Assembly (NCBI GenBank): GCA_030512295.1
Contig: JAULSR010000004.1
Span: 2,046,001-2,110,000 of the forward strand
Source of the DNA: Bombardia bombarda
Lineage: Eukaryota; Ascomycota; Sordariomycetes; Sordariales; Lasiosphaeriaceae
Reading direction: 5' to 3'
Length of the DNA stretch: 64,000 nucleotides
Shown here: positions 1 through 11,572 of the stretch, in pieces
Numbering within the stretch: the stretch's first letter is position 1
Layout of the letters: each line of letters starts with the position of its first letter
Position numbers and translations under genes: made by a program
Notes under the pieces: generated by a model
Told to the model about the DNA's origin: nothing
Databases searched by the model: none
Seen by the model: the letters and a program-made list of their open reading frames with translations, nothing else

Positions 1-551
1 AATGCGCAGACGGATTCCTCACAAGCGGCATTGGCAACTGCGGCGGTGATGTGGCTTGCATCTGCGCCGACAGCAGCTTCATATCCGACATCTCGTGCTG
101 TCTCGTCGGCAAATGCCAGCCGCCAGACCAGAGCTCAGCTATCGTCTTTGCGTCCGGTGTAAGTCTAGTTCCTAAAAGAAAACCTAACATATCACGTCTT
201 CGTACACTAAATGTTGTCTGTTCGGGATACTAGCTGTGTGGCGCGTATGGCATCAAGACTCTGCCGACTACCGTTGCTTGCACGTCAACCTCGTCGGCCC
301 CCGCCAGCAGCGCCAGCACTACCGATGCCACCGTAGTCTCCACCACCTCATCATCAGACACTGCCTCCTCCACAAGCACATCTGCTGCCACCACTATCCC
401 GACTGGTAGCGCCGCCACCACTGCGGCGGCAACCGCTGCCGCAAGCTCGAGCGCAAGCAGCAGCTCGACCAGCAATCCCGCCCCGAGACCGACTGCTGCT
501 GCCGGACTTGGCGCCCTTGGTGGAATCCTGGCGGCCGTCGCCATGCTTTAA
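1..551 (+). CDS. CFEM-domain GPI-anchored-type surface protein, 3' part
   Basis: Partial gene; the start lies left of the window. Reading from base 3, exon 1 (to 158) gives the end of a CFEM domain with closely spaced cysteines (CADGF, GNCGGDVACICADSSF, SCCLVGKC). A GTAAGT...CTAG intron (159-233) then joins in phase to exon 2 (234-551). Exon 2 adds LCGAYG and a last cysteine, followed by a long Ser/Thr/Ala-rich stalk and a hydrophobic end (AAGLGALGGILAAVAML), which is typical of a GPI-attachment signal. CFEM proteins are fungal cell-surface or secreted proteins; some bind haem iron and others are virulence-associated. What is visible shows only the domain class. The signal peptide and the first cysteines cannot be seen. 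Confidence 0.85.
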
Positions 552-980
552 ATGGTCCTTCGCTTTGCAGATTTCACATTCAATGTACGATAACCGGTTA
601 TATGGCTCACGTGCGGGTTAGGATGTCGCATCGCGTGGCTTATGTGGTATAATGACGGGACAAGTTGGCGCCATGCTGTGCCTACTTGGCAGGCAGAGCC
701 GAACACCGTCTGATAATTGGCGTTGGTGGGAGTGAGCATTACTCCAGCAGTAGTCCAAATCAGATTACGTTACGTACCTACGTGTTTGAATACTTTCAAG
801 GACTTTTGAGTTCCAGGCCACAGTAGGTGACGGTTGGCAAGGATGAGCTGAAATAATTTAAGTCTATGTTAGGTCCTTTGCGCACATGGCATAGGTAGAA
901 GCCGACTTGTTTACTTAGTAAGAGGGGCTAAATCATACGATGCCTCCATCACGCCCGTACCACCGCTCATTGCGATGAAG
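552..980. other. Intergenic, convergent 3' regions
   Basis: This 429-bp stretch lies between the stop of the CFEM gene and the stop of the reverse-strand PCI gene. I see no coding potential, no repeat and no RNA gene. It should hold both 3' UTRs. Confidence 0.6.
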
Positions 981-2128
981 TCAAAATAGCAAATACCCGA
1001 TAAGGGTATCTGACACCGCGTAGCACCAAAAGAAATAACCCATTTTAACTCCGCCTGAGAAACAACCCACCCACCCAGCCCAAAAGTCTGTCTCAGCCTC
1101 AACCCCCCTCCCGTGTATTTTGCGTATAACCACCCGTCCATTACTCAACTCCCATCCAACCCCATAACCCTCCTTCAGCTCGTCCCACTTAGCCATCCCC
1201 TGCGTCTCCAGAAAGTCCAGCCCCACGCTCAGATAGCTCCTCCCAAAAGCCTTGAGCACATGCTCCCTAAACCGCCCCTCCGCAAACTCCAGAATCTTGA
1301 CGCGGTGCCCGTCCACCCCGCGCTTGATCCTTCTCCACAGCACCCAGTCGTCCGTCACCAGGGCGCGCAGCACCCCGTCGACCTTGGCGTCCTTGAGCCT
1401 GTACTTGTTGCGCAGCGCGTAGGCGTCCGCGAGGTCGGCGCGCCGGCACGCGGCGTCGAGCACGAGGTAGGCGGTTGTCTCGTGCAGCTCAACGCTGGTC
1501 AGGTTGCGCGCCGGGTGGAGAACCTGGAGCAGGTAGAGGAGGGCCGGGTGGTAGGTCTCGTACGAGGAGGTGAGGATGCCGAGGCGGATGGCGAAGAGGT
1601 AGACTTGTACGGCGAAGTCGTCGCGGCGCTTGGAGGCGACGATGCCCTCGCGGAGTTTACGCAAGGCGGCGAGGATCGCCGAGAGCTGTTGGGTCTGTTT
1701 GCCTCCTGTGGTGGCGGTGGGGGTGACAGTAGCGGCGGTGCCTCCACCACCCGAGGAGGTGGTGGGTGTTGTGGGCGAGTTGCTGCTGTTGGTGGTGGTG
1801 GCGGAGGTTCCATTGCTTCTGTCATCGAGCGCCAGACGGGCAAACTGTCTTTGGAGGCCGTCTCTGTCGCCGGCGTCGGTGCAGAACGCCAGGTAGCGCT
1901 CGGCGATCTTGGCATAGTAACTTTCCTGGACCTTGGCGGATAGCAGTCTGTGTGGGTAGCGGGCGCGTGTCAGTGGGAGGTGAGCTCGAGATATTTTATC
2001 TAGGCGGCTGTAGCGGACCTCTTCTCTCCCTTTGAGGGAAGGCCGTATTCGGCGAGCGGGTCGATCTCGACAGGCTTCAGTCGAGACAGATGGTGCCCCG
2101 AAGGCGCCCTGCTGCCCTTTCGCTGCAT
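981..2128 (-). CDS. PCI-domain protein, CSN8/PSMD8/eIF3K-like
   Basis: Two exons on the reverse strand: 2128-2019 and 1947-981. They are joined across an intron (2018-1948) with a weak GTCCGC donor, a CACTGAC branch point and a CACACAG acceptor. Exon 1 starts MQRKGSRAP and contains LAEYGLPSKG; exon 2 resumes with LLSAKVQESYYAKIAERYLAF. The product is about 358 aa: a short basic start, a Thr/Ser/Gly-rich linker, then an all-helical region (ILAALRKLREGIVASKRRDD onward) ending in a winged-helix-like part. This resembles the CSN8/PSMD8/eIF3K branch of PCI proteins, which act as subunits of the COP9 signalosome, proteasome lid or eIF3. Which complex it joins cannot be told. The last 35 or so residues look unconserved, so the true 3' end may differ. 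Confidence 0.65.
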
Positions 2129-2833
2129 TGCCGCTGCAGCAGGTTGAATTCAGACTCTGTCGCGGTGGCTATGTGGGAGCTGGAACATTGAACTGCTAGG
2201 CTGCTCTTGTTTCGGAGTGACGGTGGTGTGGTTGTTGATTATTACACTGCCATGACGATAAGGTAAGAGACGATAAGGGAGAGGGCGGCCGGGATCGTAC
2301 ATGTACCCCGCAATCCGTCTCCTTCCCCCCCTTTCCCCACTTGATCGTACATAGGTACCTATGCATGCCTGCCACCTCCATGCAAATCCCCGCCTTCGAC
2401 ACCGTCAGGTACAGGGCTGTGATCAAATGGATACTCCTCAACCCTCCCCTACGCCATCGATTTGTTCCTTGGCAATAATGTCAAGATAATCACGAACTGA
2501 ATTGGTAAGCTGTCGCTATAGCAGTCTCGAACTCTGAAGAAGAGAAAAAGAAAGCAACGGCTTGCAGAGTACAGATTGTCCGAGGACAGCACACAGGTTT
2601 TGGGTTCTTTTCCGTTTCTCTTTCTTCGAGCACCGATTGGAGAAGTAGGAAGCCAGCCGATCGGGTGCCTCGGCATCGGGTTACCTCTCATGACACATTA
2701 GTGTGGCTCAAGTATGTTGCAGCGTCAATTGCTTTGTATGAAGACAATCGCGTCTATCACATAACACATAAATGTCTTAAGGCCACTCACTCCATTATCT
2801 TCCCCTCTGTCTGGTCTCCTGATCCCTTTGACC
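2129..2833. other. Intergenic, divergent promoter region
   Basis: This is 705 bp between the start of the reverse-strand PCI gene and the start of the forward SDR gene. Both promoters must lie here. I see no convincing reading frame or repeat. Confidence 0.5.
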
Positions 2834-3763
2834 ATGTCTGAAAGAATTGCCCAAATTGCGAGCCAGCTCAACTACCCCAAGGGGCTGCTGGCAGGCCAAG
2901 TAGCCATCATCACCGGCTCTGCTCAGGGAATTGGCGCCGAGTGTGCCAGGCTGTTTGCGAATGAAGGCGCCAAGGTGGTCATCTCCGACATTGACGCAGC
3001 CAAGTCCACAGAGGTCGCAGACAAGATCAACGCTGGCGGCAGTGACAGAGCCCTTGCAGTGCCGGGCGATCTCTTGCGCGACGAATACATCACAGACCTA
3101 GTCAAGAAGGCTGCCGCGTTTGGCGGCGGCAAGATTCACATCATTGTGAACAATGCAGGCTTTACCTGGGATGCCGTCATCCACAAGGTCAATACCTCTA
3201 TCCTACCATGCCCCGATGAGGTGAACGCAACACTGACCCGCGGGCGATAGATGACCGACAAGCAGTGGGACACCATTCTGAATCTGCACGGCACCGTCCC
3301 CTTCAAACTCGTGCGGGAAGCTGCCCCTTATTTCCGTGTCAAGGACGGCGAGCCTCGCAACATCGTCAACATCTCTTCTACGTCGGGCCTGCACGGGAAT
3401 GCCGGCCAGCTGAACTACGCCATGGCCAAGGCGGGCGTCGTGGGACTGTCCAAGACTATCGCCAAGGAATGGGGCCCGGCGTTCGGCGTCAGGGCGAACA
3501 CGGTCGCCTTTGGCTACATCGAGACGCGACTAACCGCGAGCAAGGAGAATGGTGGCTTTGTCGAGGTTGGTGGCGAGAAGGTCACGCTGGGCATCCCGGG
3601 GAAACAAGGCAAGGATGCTGGGCCAGAACGCTTCGCCGAGATTCCGTTGAGGCGGGCGGGAACGCCGACAGAGGCGGCCAGTGCCATTCTGGCCATTGCC
3701 TCGCCGCTCAGCTCGTATATCTCTGGACAGACTATCAGCGTGACGGGTGGGCGCAATATGTGA
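2834..3763 (+). CDS. Short-chain dehydrogenase/reductase (3-oxoacyl-ACP reductase-like)
   Basis: Exons 2834-3187 and 3251-3763; the 63-nt intron has a CACTGAC branch point and an ATAG acceptor. The product is 288 aa. The Rossmann signature TGSAQGIG lies at residues 27-34 and NNAG near residue 105. The catalytic set is the Ser of NISSTSG plus Tyr and Lys of YAMAK near residue 173. The C-terminus ISGQTISVTGG is typical of FabG-like classical SDRs, which are NAD(P)H-dependent carbonyl reductases. The sequence just before the catalytic serine (LVREAAPYFRVKDGEPRNIV) resembles fungal 3-oxoacyl-ACP reductase-type SDRs. The substrate cannot be inferred. An in-frame TTG two codons upstream is ignored because the ATG at 2834 is the first AUG. 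Confidence 0.9.
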
Positions 3764-3970
3764 GACTGCTGTAACTTCTAGCAAGCTTGGATAGGAGAAG
3801 GAAAACGTGCCAAAAAAAAAAAAAAAGACAAATGCCATGAATTTGACATGATAAATACAGGGATAATCCCAACGCCATGCAACCATATATATCCCATCAC
3901 TTCTTCTACTCGTACATTTGCGACAACTCATCAGGTTTTATTACTCTCCATTCAAATTCCAAATCCCCTC

Positions 3971-4785
3971 TCAAGTTGTCCACCAGAGCTGGAGCACACC
4001 CTTGGCATACTCGACAATCTCCTCTCCGCCGAGCTTGCTGTCGCCGTAAACGCGGTCAACAAACGAGATGGGCACCTCGCCGATAGACAGGCCCTTGGCC
4101 TTTGCCGTGACGGCCAGCGCCATCTGCATAGTAAAGCCACGAGCCTCGGTGCTCTCAAACAGCTTCTCCAGCACGCTCCTCTTGTAGAGACGGAAGCTGC
4201 CCGTCAGGTCGCTGACGCCGGGGCGCAGCACGGTGTCGGCAATAATATTGGCGCCGCGGCTGGTCAGCTTGCGCTTGAGGTCCCAGCCGTAGACGCCACC
4301 ATCGCCGGCGTAGCGCGTGCCGGTGACGATATCGTAGTTGCCCGCGAGCTGCTTAGCGATCATCTGCGGGATGAACTTGGGATGGTGGCTGAAGTCGGCG
4401 TCCATGATGATGACGTAGTTGCCCTTGGCGAACTGCAGGCCGTGCACGTAGGCTGTGCCGAGACCCAGCTTGCCCGTCCGCGGCCGCAGCTGGACGTGCG
4501 GCGCATACACCTTGACGAGCTGCTTCGCGACATCCTGTGTCCCGTCGGGCGAGCCGTCGTCGACAATGACCAGCTCCCAGTCGAGGTTCCTGCAGTGGGC
4601 GACAGTTGTTAAATCACAATACTGTGAGGCAGCTAAACGACGGAAGTAAGAAATGGAAAGCGGGCTCACTGTTCGGTAAAGGTGCGGTTGAGCAGCCAGG
4701 TGATGATGGGCAGGTTCTGGCGCTCGTTGAAGGTCGGCAGGATCACCGAGTACACGTCCTTCTCGCTCGTCTTTACTCGCGCCAT
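3971..4785 (-). CDS. DPM1: Dolichol-phosphate mannosyltransferase catalytic subunit
   Basis: Exons 4785-4670 and 4589-3971 are separated by an 80-nt intron (donor GTGAGC, acceptor CTGCAG). The join ...LLNRTFTEQ/NLDWELVIVDDGSPDGT restores the GT2 fold exactly. The product is 244 aa. It transfers mannose from GDP-Man to dolichyl phosphate on the ER, supplying donor for N-glycans, GPI anchors and O-mannosylation. Visible landmarks are the N-terminal nucleotide fold (VILPTFNERQNLP), VDDGSPDGT, the metal-binding DAD within IIMDADFSHHPKFI, and the Arg-containing loop TGSFRLYKRSVLEKL. There is no C-terminal membrane helix, so it is the short form that in other organisms needs DPM2/DPM3-type partners. 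The gene is convergent with the SDR gene, with 207 bp between stops that include a 14-base A run. Confidence 0.95.
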
Positions 4786-5445
4786 GGTATATGTGGGTTC
4801 TGGGTAAACAGATGTGTTGTATTAAAAGAGTGTCGAGAAAGGAAGCAATAGGCGCGCGTCGATGTCGAGTCGGGACGGATTGGTATGGATGTGCAGCCGG
4901 AAAGGAGTGGCCAGGGGCTGACGGTTTGGTGATCCACTTGGAGGCTCGAGGTGTCCTTTTGGCGCGTGATTCCAGCTACCAAGGTTCTCTTACTGTGTAC
5001 TGTGTAAACTCAATTAATCTGCAAGGAGTCCGTGCTCCAAAACCATTGGCCACCCCGTAAGTCTTGGTAGACGATGACTAAGCGACAAGAGCTCATCTCA
5101 TTCGGATCTTTAGCTCTTGAACTGGTCTAGATTCACAAACATTTGACTAGATATTTGGGTCACAATGAAATGCACATGATCTTTTTGTTTGTTTAAATTA
5201 ATGCAACTTCTTCTCCCAAAGGTCTATGGTGGCATACAAGTCAAATTCTCGCATAAATAACTGCCCAAGAGAAAACCACGCGCAGTTGTCGATTCCCACG
5301 TCTAACATCCGTCATCAGCTGCCAGCCATCATTGAGCAAAAACAAGACCATCATGAATGCCTTCGCCACAACGCCAAGGCATCACCGCACCAACACAACG
5401 ACAGTGTAAAAGCGCATCCCAACAGCCATCAACACCGCCTCTCCT
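4786..5445. other. Intergenic: DPM1 promoter and ATPase 3' region
   Basis: 660 bp between the DPM1 start and the stop of the next reverse-strand gene. It should hold the DPM1 promoter and the ATPase 3' UTR. I see no gene or repeat. Confidence 0.5.
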
Positions 5446-8400
5446 CTAAACCACTGCTGTTGGCCCGGTAGACACGCTCTTCGCCCTGCTCTTCCAGCTC
5501 TTCAGACTCGAAAAGCTCAATGACTTTGTAAACCGTTTCGTCCCCCCTTCCTCGCCCTGCGACCAGCTACCTCTCTGCACCTTGTGGTCATCCAGAATAT
5601 CCCACCTGCGCTTGACGTACTTCCAGCCCTCGACTCCGGCCACGTAAATGACCGTCATGGCCACCACGATGGCCCACTCCCAGCTGATGGCGCCGTGCTT
5701 GAAAATGTTGTGGTTCACATAAGGGATATAGATGGCAGGAAAGACCGAGACCGCCCCGATCACGACAGACCAGAACAGGAACTTGTTGCCGTACAGCTCC
5801 TTGAACACAGACAGCTTGCTCGGGTTATCGGGGTCCAGGCTAAACATGCTGCGCCGGATGCTCTTGAACTCCCACGCGCTGAGCAGGATCAGCCACGTCA
5901 GCTCGGCGAAGACGGCTGCGCGTGCCCGGAAGACGGGGAGACAGCCGTCGGAGTATTTGATATTGCAATCCTCGCCCAGCGCGCCGCCATACCGCCCGTA
6001 CACGACAATGATAAAGGTCATGAGCGTGCATGTGCCCATCAGCACCCCGTACACAACCATGTCGACTTTGATCTGCTTGGTGAACACGCTGCCCTTCCCC
6101 TTGTGCGGCGGCTTGCGCATCACTTCGGGACTGGCCAATTCCACGCTGAGCCCAAAAGCCGGGAACGACGACGTTATCATATTGATCCACAAGATTTCAA
6201 GCGGTGAGATGGGGAAGACGGAGAAACCGGTGCTGTCGCGGAAGCCCAGGCCGCAGATCAGCAAGATCACCTCGCCGACGTTGCTGCTCAGCAGGTGCAG
6301 GACAAACTTCTGAATGTTCTCAAACATGCGCCGGCCCTGCAGGATGGCTGCCACGATGCTGTTGAACTTGTCATCAGTCAGCACGATCCTGGCCGCTGAC
6401 TTGGCCACGTCGCTGCCGGATCCCATGGCGATGCCCACGTCGGCGCGGCTCAAGGATGGCGCATCGTTGACGCCGTCGCCCGTCATGGCGCTGAAGGCGC
6501 CGCGTCGCCGCAGCGCTTCAATCATGCGCGACTTGGTCTCAGGTGCACAGCGCGCAATCACCAGCGGGAGCTCTTCCAGCCCGTCAATCTCCTGATCTGT
6601 CAGCTTGTCGAAGTCGGTTGCCTTGACGACGCACGTCTCGGCGATGGAAGCCTTCATGACGCCCAAGTTTTTCGGGATGATGCCGACTTCCCTTGCAATG
6701 GCCCGGGCAGTCTCGGGGTGATCGCCCGTCAACATGTGCACCTTGATGCCTGCCTGGGAGCACTCATGGATGGCGGGCGTCGTCTCGCGGCGGGGCGGGT
6801 CGTAGATGCCCGCCAGGCCTAGGAGGATCAAGTCTCGCTCCACCTCATTGCGGGCGCTATCATCCGCCGGCGTCTGCTCATCGGATTTGGGAGGAGCTTT
6901 GTAGCGCACATCCAGCGGTCGGTACGCAATCGCCAGCACACGTTGGCCTTGGGAAGCAAAGTCGGTCATGCGAGTTAGGATCTGAGCCTTCATGTCCTCT
7001 GACATGGGCTCCTGGCCATCGCCAATGCCCACGTGGGAGCACATATCGATAATACGCTCGACGGCGCCCTTGGTGAAGATGACGCTCTTCTCAGAGTCGA
7101 GCCCAACCTGGTTTTCCGCCGGGACGTTGTAGATGACGGACATGCGCTTGATAGTGCTGTCAAAGGGGAACTCGGCAATCTGCTCCCAGCCATGTCCCTC
7201 CATTACCCTTCTCCCGAGCCCGAACCTATGCGCAAATATCTGCAGCGCGATTTCCGTGGGCTCACCAGTTGTCTTCCATTTCTCGCTTTGCTCGTCGTAT
7301 CTCACAGTCGAAAGGTTGCAAAGGGCGGCCGAGAGCAGGAACATGCGGAGGTCAGGCGTGATCTCCGCATCAGTCTCTGGCGGCGCTTGCTGCGCGTTGT
7401 TGCCTCTTTCGTCTGGGACGTCAAATTTGATCGCCTGGGTAGTTCGCTCCTGGTCAAAATCTCGCGCTTTTTCCTCTTCTTCTTGTGGCTGAGCATTGAC
7501 CTGGGAGCAGGTAACTTTTCCAATTTGCGGATTGCTCGGGTCATTTGAGTCTCGGACGGTGTAGACACCTGATGGGGGAAGCCATGCCTTCTTCAGAATC
7601 ATGGCCCCTTGGGTAAGAGTGCCCGTTTTGTCTGAGCAGATGTTTGTGACGCCTCCAAGGGCTTCCAGGGCCGAAAGGTCACTTGATTGTCTGGTTAGCT
7701 CGTTTTTTCTCTGTTGGGTTCATGGGGAGATTCTGAGGGGAAAACATACCGGACGACAACATTCGATTTGCGCATAACGGTGGTCGCCACGACCATTGCG
7801 AGGGTCAACACGGCAACCAGTGACTCTGGAATGATGGCAATTCCTGTGGAAATGGCATAGATCAGGGTCTCGTTGGTAACTTTCCATTTGTTGACGCCAA
7901 ACACGATAAGAGCCAAGACCAGAGCCATGATGAAGAGATAATATGCCAGCTTGGACAGTTTGATCTGCAGAGGTGTTCCTTCGGACAGGCCCATGTACTT
8001 GAACACGAAATCCTTTGTCCGCCTGAAACCACCTTTGAAGGGCTGTGCCTTGCCATACTTCTTGTAGTTCATCGATCGTCCGGCTTTCCTCCTTTTCTTG
8101 GAAGTCGAGGCTGCAATCTTGCCGACCTCAGTGTGCATGCCAGTTGCTATGACAATGCCACGTCCACGACCCTTGCGGACTATGGTAGTGGCATACGCAA
8201 TATTCGTGCGGTCGGCCATGCCGACCTCGTCTTCGCTGGTTGCAAGCTTCTCGGTATCGGTCGTCCGAATGTTGTTGGCGACTGTCTTCTCAACTGGTTC
8301 CGCCTCGCCCGTGAGCGATTGCTCGTCGCAGTTTAGATTCATAGCTTCAAAGACGCGCATATCGGCGGGAACTGTGTCGCCCATCTTGAGGCTGATAATA

Positions 8401-8967
8401 TCGCCTGGCACAACTTGGGAGCTGGCGGTGTTGATTGCCGTTAGTACTCTGTGGATCTGTGGAAGCAGTTGGAAAATGGATTTTCTCGCTTACTTGGGGA
8501 CAACCATTGTCTTTCCATCGCGGAGTACCATTGCGCTGGGTGAAGACAAGGCCTTGAGCGCGTTCATCTTTCGCTCGGCTCGGTATTCCTGCCAGAAGCC
8601 AATGCTGACATTGAGGAAGATGACGATAGCAAGTACGGTGCCTTCGACGTAGTCCTTTACACCGAAGCTAAGACTCATGGCGAATATGAGGATCTGAACA
8701 AAGCTTGTTAGTTTGAACAGGGCAAACAGGGGGGCTAGCGACTGGATGGAGAGCACTTACGATGACCATGGCGTTGATCACCTGCCGTATCAAGATCTTG
8801 TACCAGGAGATGCCACCACCGACGTCCAGCTCATTTGGGCCATATTTCTGTTGCAGTTGAGGCACCTGGGTCTCGGACAGACCATTCTCAACGCTTGTTT
8901 CGAGGGCATCTTGCACCTCTGGGATGGAGAGCAAGAATGGATGCTTTGGGAATTCAGCTTCCGCCAT
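5446..8967 (-). CDS. ENA-type (IID) P-type cation ATPase
   Basis: Four exons: 8967-8761, 8693-8494, 8421-7750 and 7681-5446. Introns are 67, 72 and 67 nt. The second has a textbook TACTAAC branch point, and for the third I chose the acceptor TCAAG/TGACC because it follows CTAAC and keeps the family length. The product is about 1104 aa. Landmarks in order: N-terminal cation-ATPase domain; PxxL-type helix IPESLVAV; actuator SLTGEAEP; phosphorylation motif CSDKTGTLTQ with Asp near residue 377; nucleotide-binding KGAVERI; hinge MTGDGVNDAPSLS; and about ten membrane helices. SIGFWQEYRAERKMNALKAL is characteristic of fungal ENA pumps, which export Na+, K+ or Li+ at the plasma membrane, especially at high pH or salt. 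Ion preference cannot be read from sequence. Confidence 0.93.
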
Positions 8968-11572
8968 GGTGTGGGCCGATGGGGATTAAATATAGAAACC
9001 AAGGTGTCTCATGAGTGGTAGATGTATACACGGAGGGATAGAAGAAGCAGCCCGCTGTGGATATGTCTATTATGCTACTGCCCGTTTGAGGAAAGAAGGA
9101 GTATAATAACGAGGTCATCATTTGAGGGGGTAATGCCCCGGGGGGAGAACACGTTCTTAAGTACATCAAACCTTAGATTCCTCTCGGCTCTGGCGTCCCA
9201 TCAGATAACGACCATGACATACCCTCGCCGATATGTTGGCCGATAGCACAGTGCTCAGCATGCTTTGTGGTCGGGCCAAGGAAAACCAAGAACTCTATCC
9301 TGTCCAGCCAAGAGGTTTGTGAAGTCGGTGCAGAGGAGCACAGGTGGCTGAAGCAGCAAAGTAGGAGCTGTTGTAGGAGTGAGTGCCCGCGAGGCCCCAC
9401 GGTGGGAGTGATAAGTGGATATCGGAAGCGTCATCCTGGGCTTGGACAAAGGCAAAGTACGCCGCCGGGTGGATCCTGATAGGCTCTCTCACCCAGACGG
9501 TCACGCCACGAGAGGTAGCAAAGAAGGTCACTGGGTCTTGGCCTTGACTCTGAGGCTCGGCTACCCGCAATGTTGCGTTATCCAAGAGCTTGGCTGGCAT
9601 TCCTATCACCTTTGGGCTTTGGGGAGTTTTGTGGTGGCCCGATACTTCTCCGTTGCCGTTTTCTAGAAGCCGAGAAAAACCCAAAATTTGGTTTCCTGTC
9701 TCGTCGCCAGTGCCGGGCGCCCGGGTCCCCCGATGGCCAGATATGTAGCCGTGATAGTCGCAGGTATGAGCAGATACCTACACACGTTTACTAATTTCGT
9801 TGATAAGCAAGGTAAGGCCCCGCGGGAGAGAATATGTGCGTAGCCTTCCGAGTTCGTCTTGCACGTGGCGAATACCGTGATGGCTAACAGCCTTGGCTTG
9901 AGCTTGGCCTCGCTCCTCCGAGTGCTTGGAGTCGCTTGGACGTTGCTTGGGAGTTGCTTGGGAGTGCTTGGAAGCTCTTGGAAGCTCTTGGCTCGCCTCT
10001 GGGAGATTGTCTTTGGCTACCACAACATTGCGGGGTCGATGATAGCAAAACGGATAGGATCTCCCTTCCATCAAGCATCCTCCCAAGTGGCACGTGGACA
10101 TGATCAATCTGTCATTCCAAAATCTGTCGACTCTCTCAAAAGGTCATGTTCTGGATTATGAAAATTCAGGCTTGATTGTATTGATATTTCTAAGCGGAAT
10201 TTGTCAATTGGAGAAAACAAAGCACCAGCCAAGGGTTGGCAGCACTTAGGAAACAGGTGATTCTACACTTAGCCGTGACTTGCAGTCTTACACCGGCCGC
10301 ATCAGAGAACAGCGAGAGATGGACCGCTTCGACCAGATCGGCGCTTACTGCCGGTACTGGAGTGCTGACCACGCTTGCATTGGTATACATAAGAGCAGAT
10401 TTTATCAATATCTGCCCCGTACTTCGTACCGTGTCCGTGTCGGGGAGCCCGCCAAGCAGACTCGTCGACGTACCGAATCCGAGATAACGAGGCGGCGAGC
10501 TTGGCAAAGCTCTGTAGCACTTGCTTGTTCCAGTATCGACTTGGCTGGCGCTTCGGTGGGAGAAAAGATCGGTGTTCCGAAAACGAAAAGCCTCTTTTGA
10601 TTGCGCGAGTCAGGGTAGCAATAGCCCGATAGGCGTTCCTTTCAGGCGGATTCGCGGGGAAAAACAGATCTGGGGCGAATTTGGCGGCTCGATCTTTTGG
10701 AACGCTGTGTCGCTGACCAAATTAAGCAAGCTAGCTCACTGGTATGTAAGTTAGGTACGCCTACCTAACCAATGCGTGTGAGTGAGATGATAGATGCCGC
10801 ACCGAAAAGGGCAAAAAAGGAGGGGTAGTGCTGTATCCGTACGCTTGGTTACGTGATGCAGATTCCCCGCGCGCGCTACCATACGTGCGTGCGCGTGTAT
10901 GTCTGGTACCTGTCTGTGGTCGCGCCTGCCCTGCTTTCGTCCGTGTCGGCCCCCCCAGTGTCCAAGTCGCCAAAGTCACCTTCCAACCTCTTGGACGCTG
11001 ACAAGTACAACGACCTAGAATAGGGCTCTTGGCCTCAGGAACGTGATCGCACAGGCCCCCCCCGCGCACTTGCTTGGGGGCAAGCCGGCCCTACCATCAG
11101 GTACAAGGTGGTTGCGGTAGTCTCACGCACACCATCATGTACTGCGCCCATCTCCCGTTCGTCTCGCGGGCCGCCTGCCTTGCTTCCCATCTTGCTGTTT
11201 AACTGCCCTACCGGTTCCGATTCGCTCGTGCAACCGCATCTTCTCGAACTGTGTGTGCCATGGACGCTCCCAGGGCTCCCAACCTCACCTCTTTCTCGCC
11301 CTTGACCCTCACCTCCTCCACCTGCCATCAGCTTATTGCTTTCCCCCCCAGGCTCACCGACTCACCACCCCATCACCCATCACCCGCAACCCATCAACTA
11401 CCATCAAATCCCACCACAATACACTTGAATCATCCATTGACTTACCCATCCATCGAGATACCAGCCAGCCGCTTTGCGCTTGCGCTTGCGCTCAATATCT
11501 TGGCAATCCCCCCCGTCTTGACCAAACCCTGTCTAGCCATCGGCGCCGAGCTGCCCCTACGTCATTGTCGCA
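8968..11572. other. Long intergenic region, divergent promoters
   Basis: 2.6 kb between the start of the ATPase (reverse) and the start of the AT-hook protein (forward). Open frames here are short, overlap on both strands and show no recognisable domain, signal peptide or splice pattern. The part from about 11250 to 11570 is C/T-rich and probably is the leader of the downstream gene. A degenerate 10-11 bp tandem repeat lies at 9921-9993. Confidence 0.5.
9921..9993. repeat. Degenerate 10-11 bp tandem repeat
   Basis: About seven adjacent copies of a 10-11 bp unit built on G(T/C)(T/G)CTTGGA/G, with two identical last units GCTCTTGGAA. It lies in non-coding DNA; no function is evident. Confidence 0.6.
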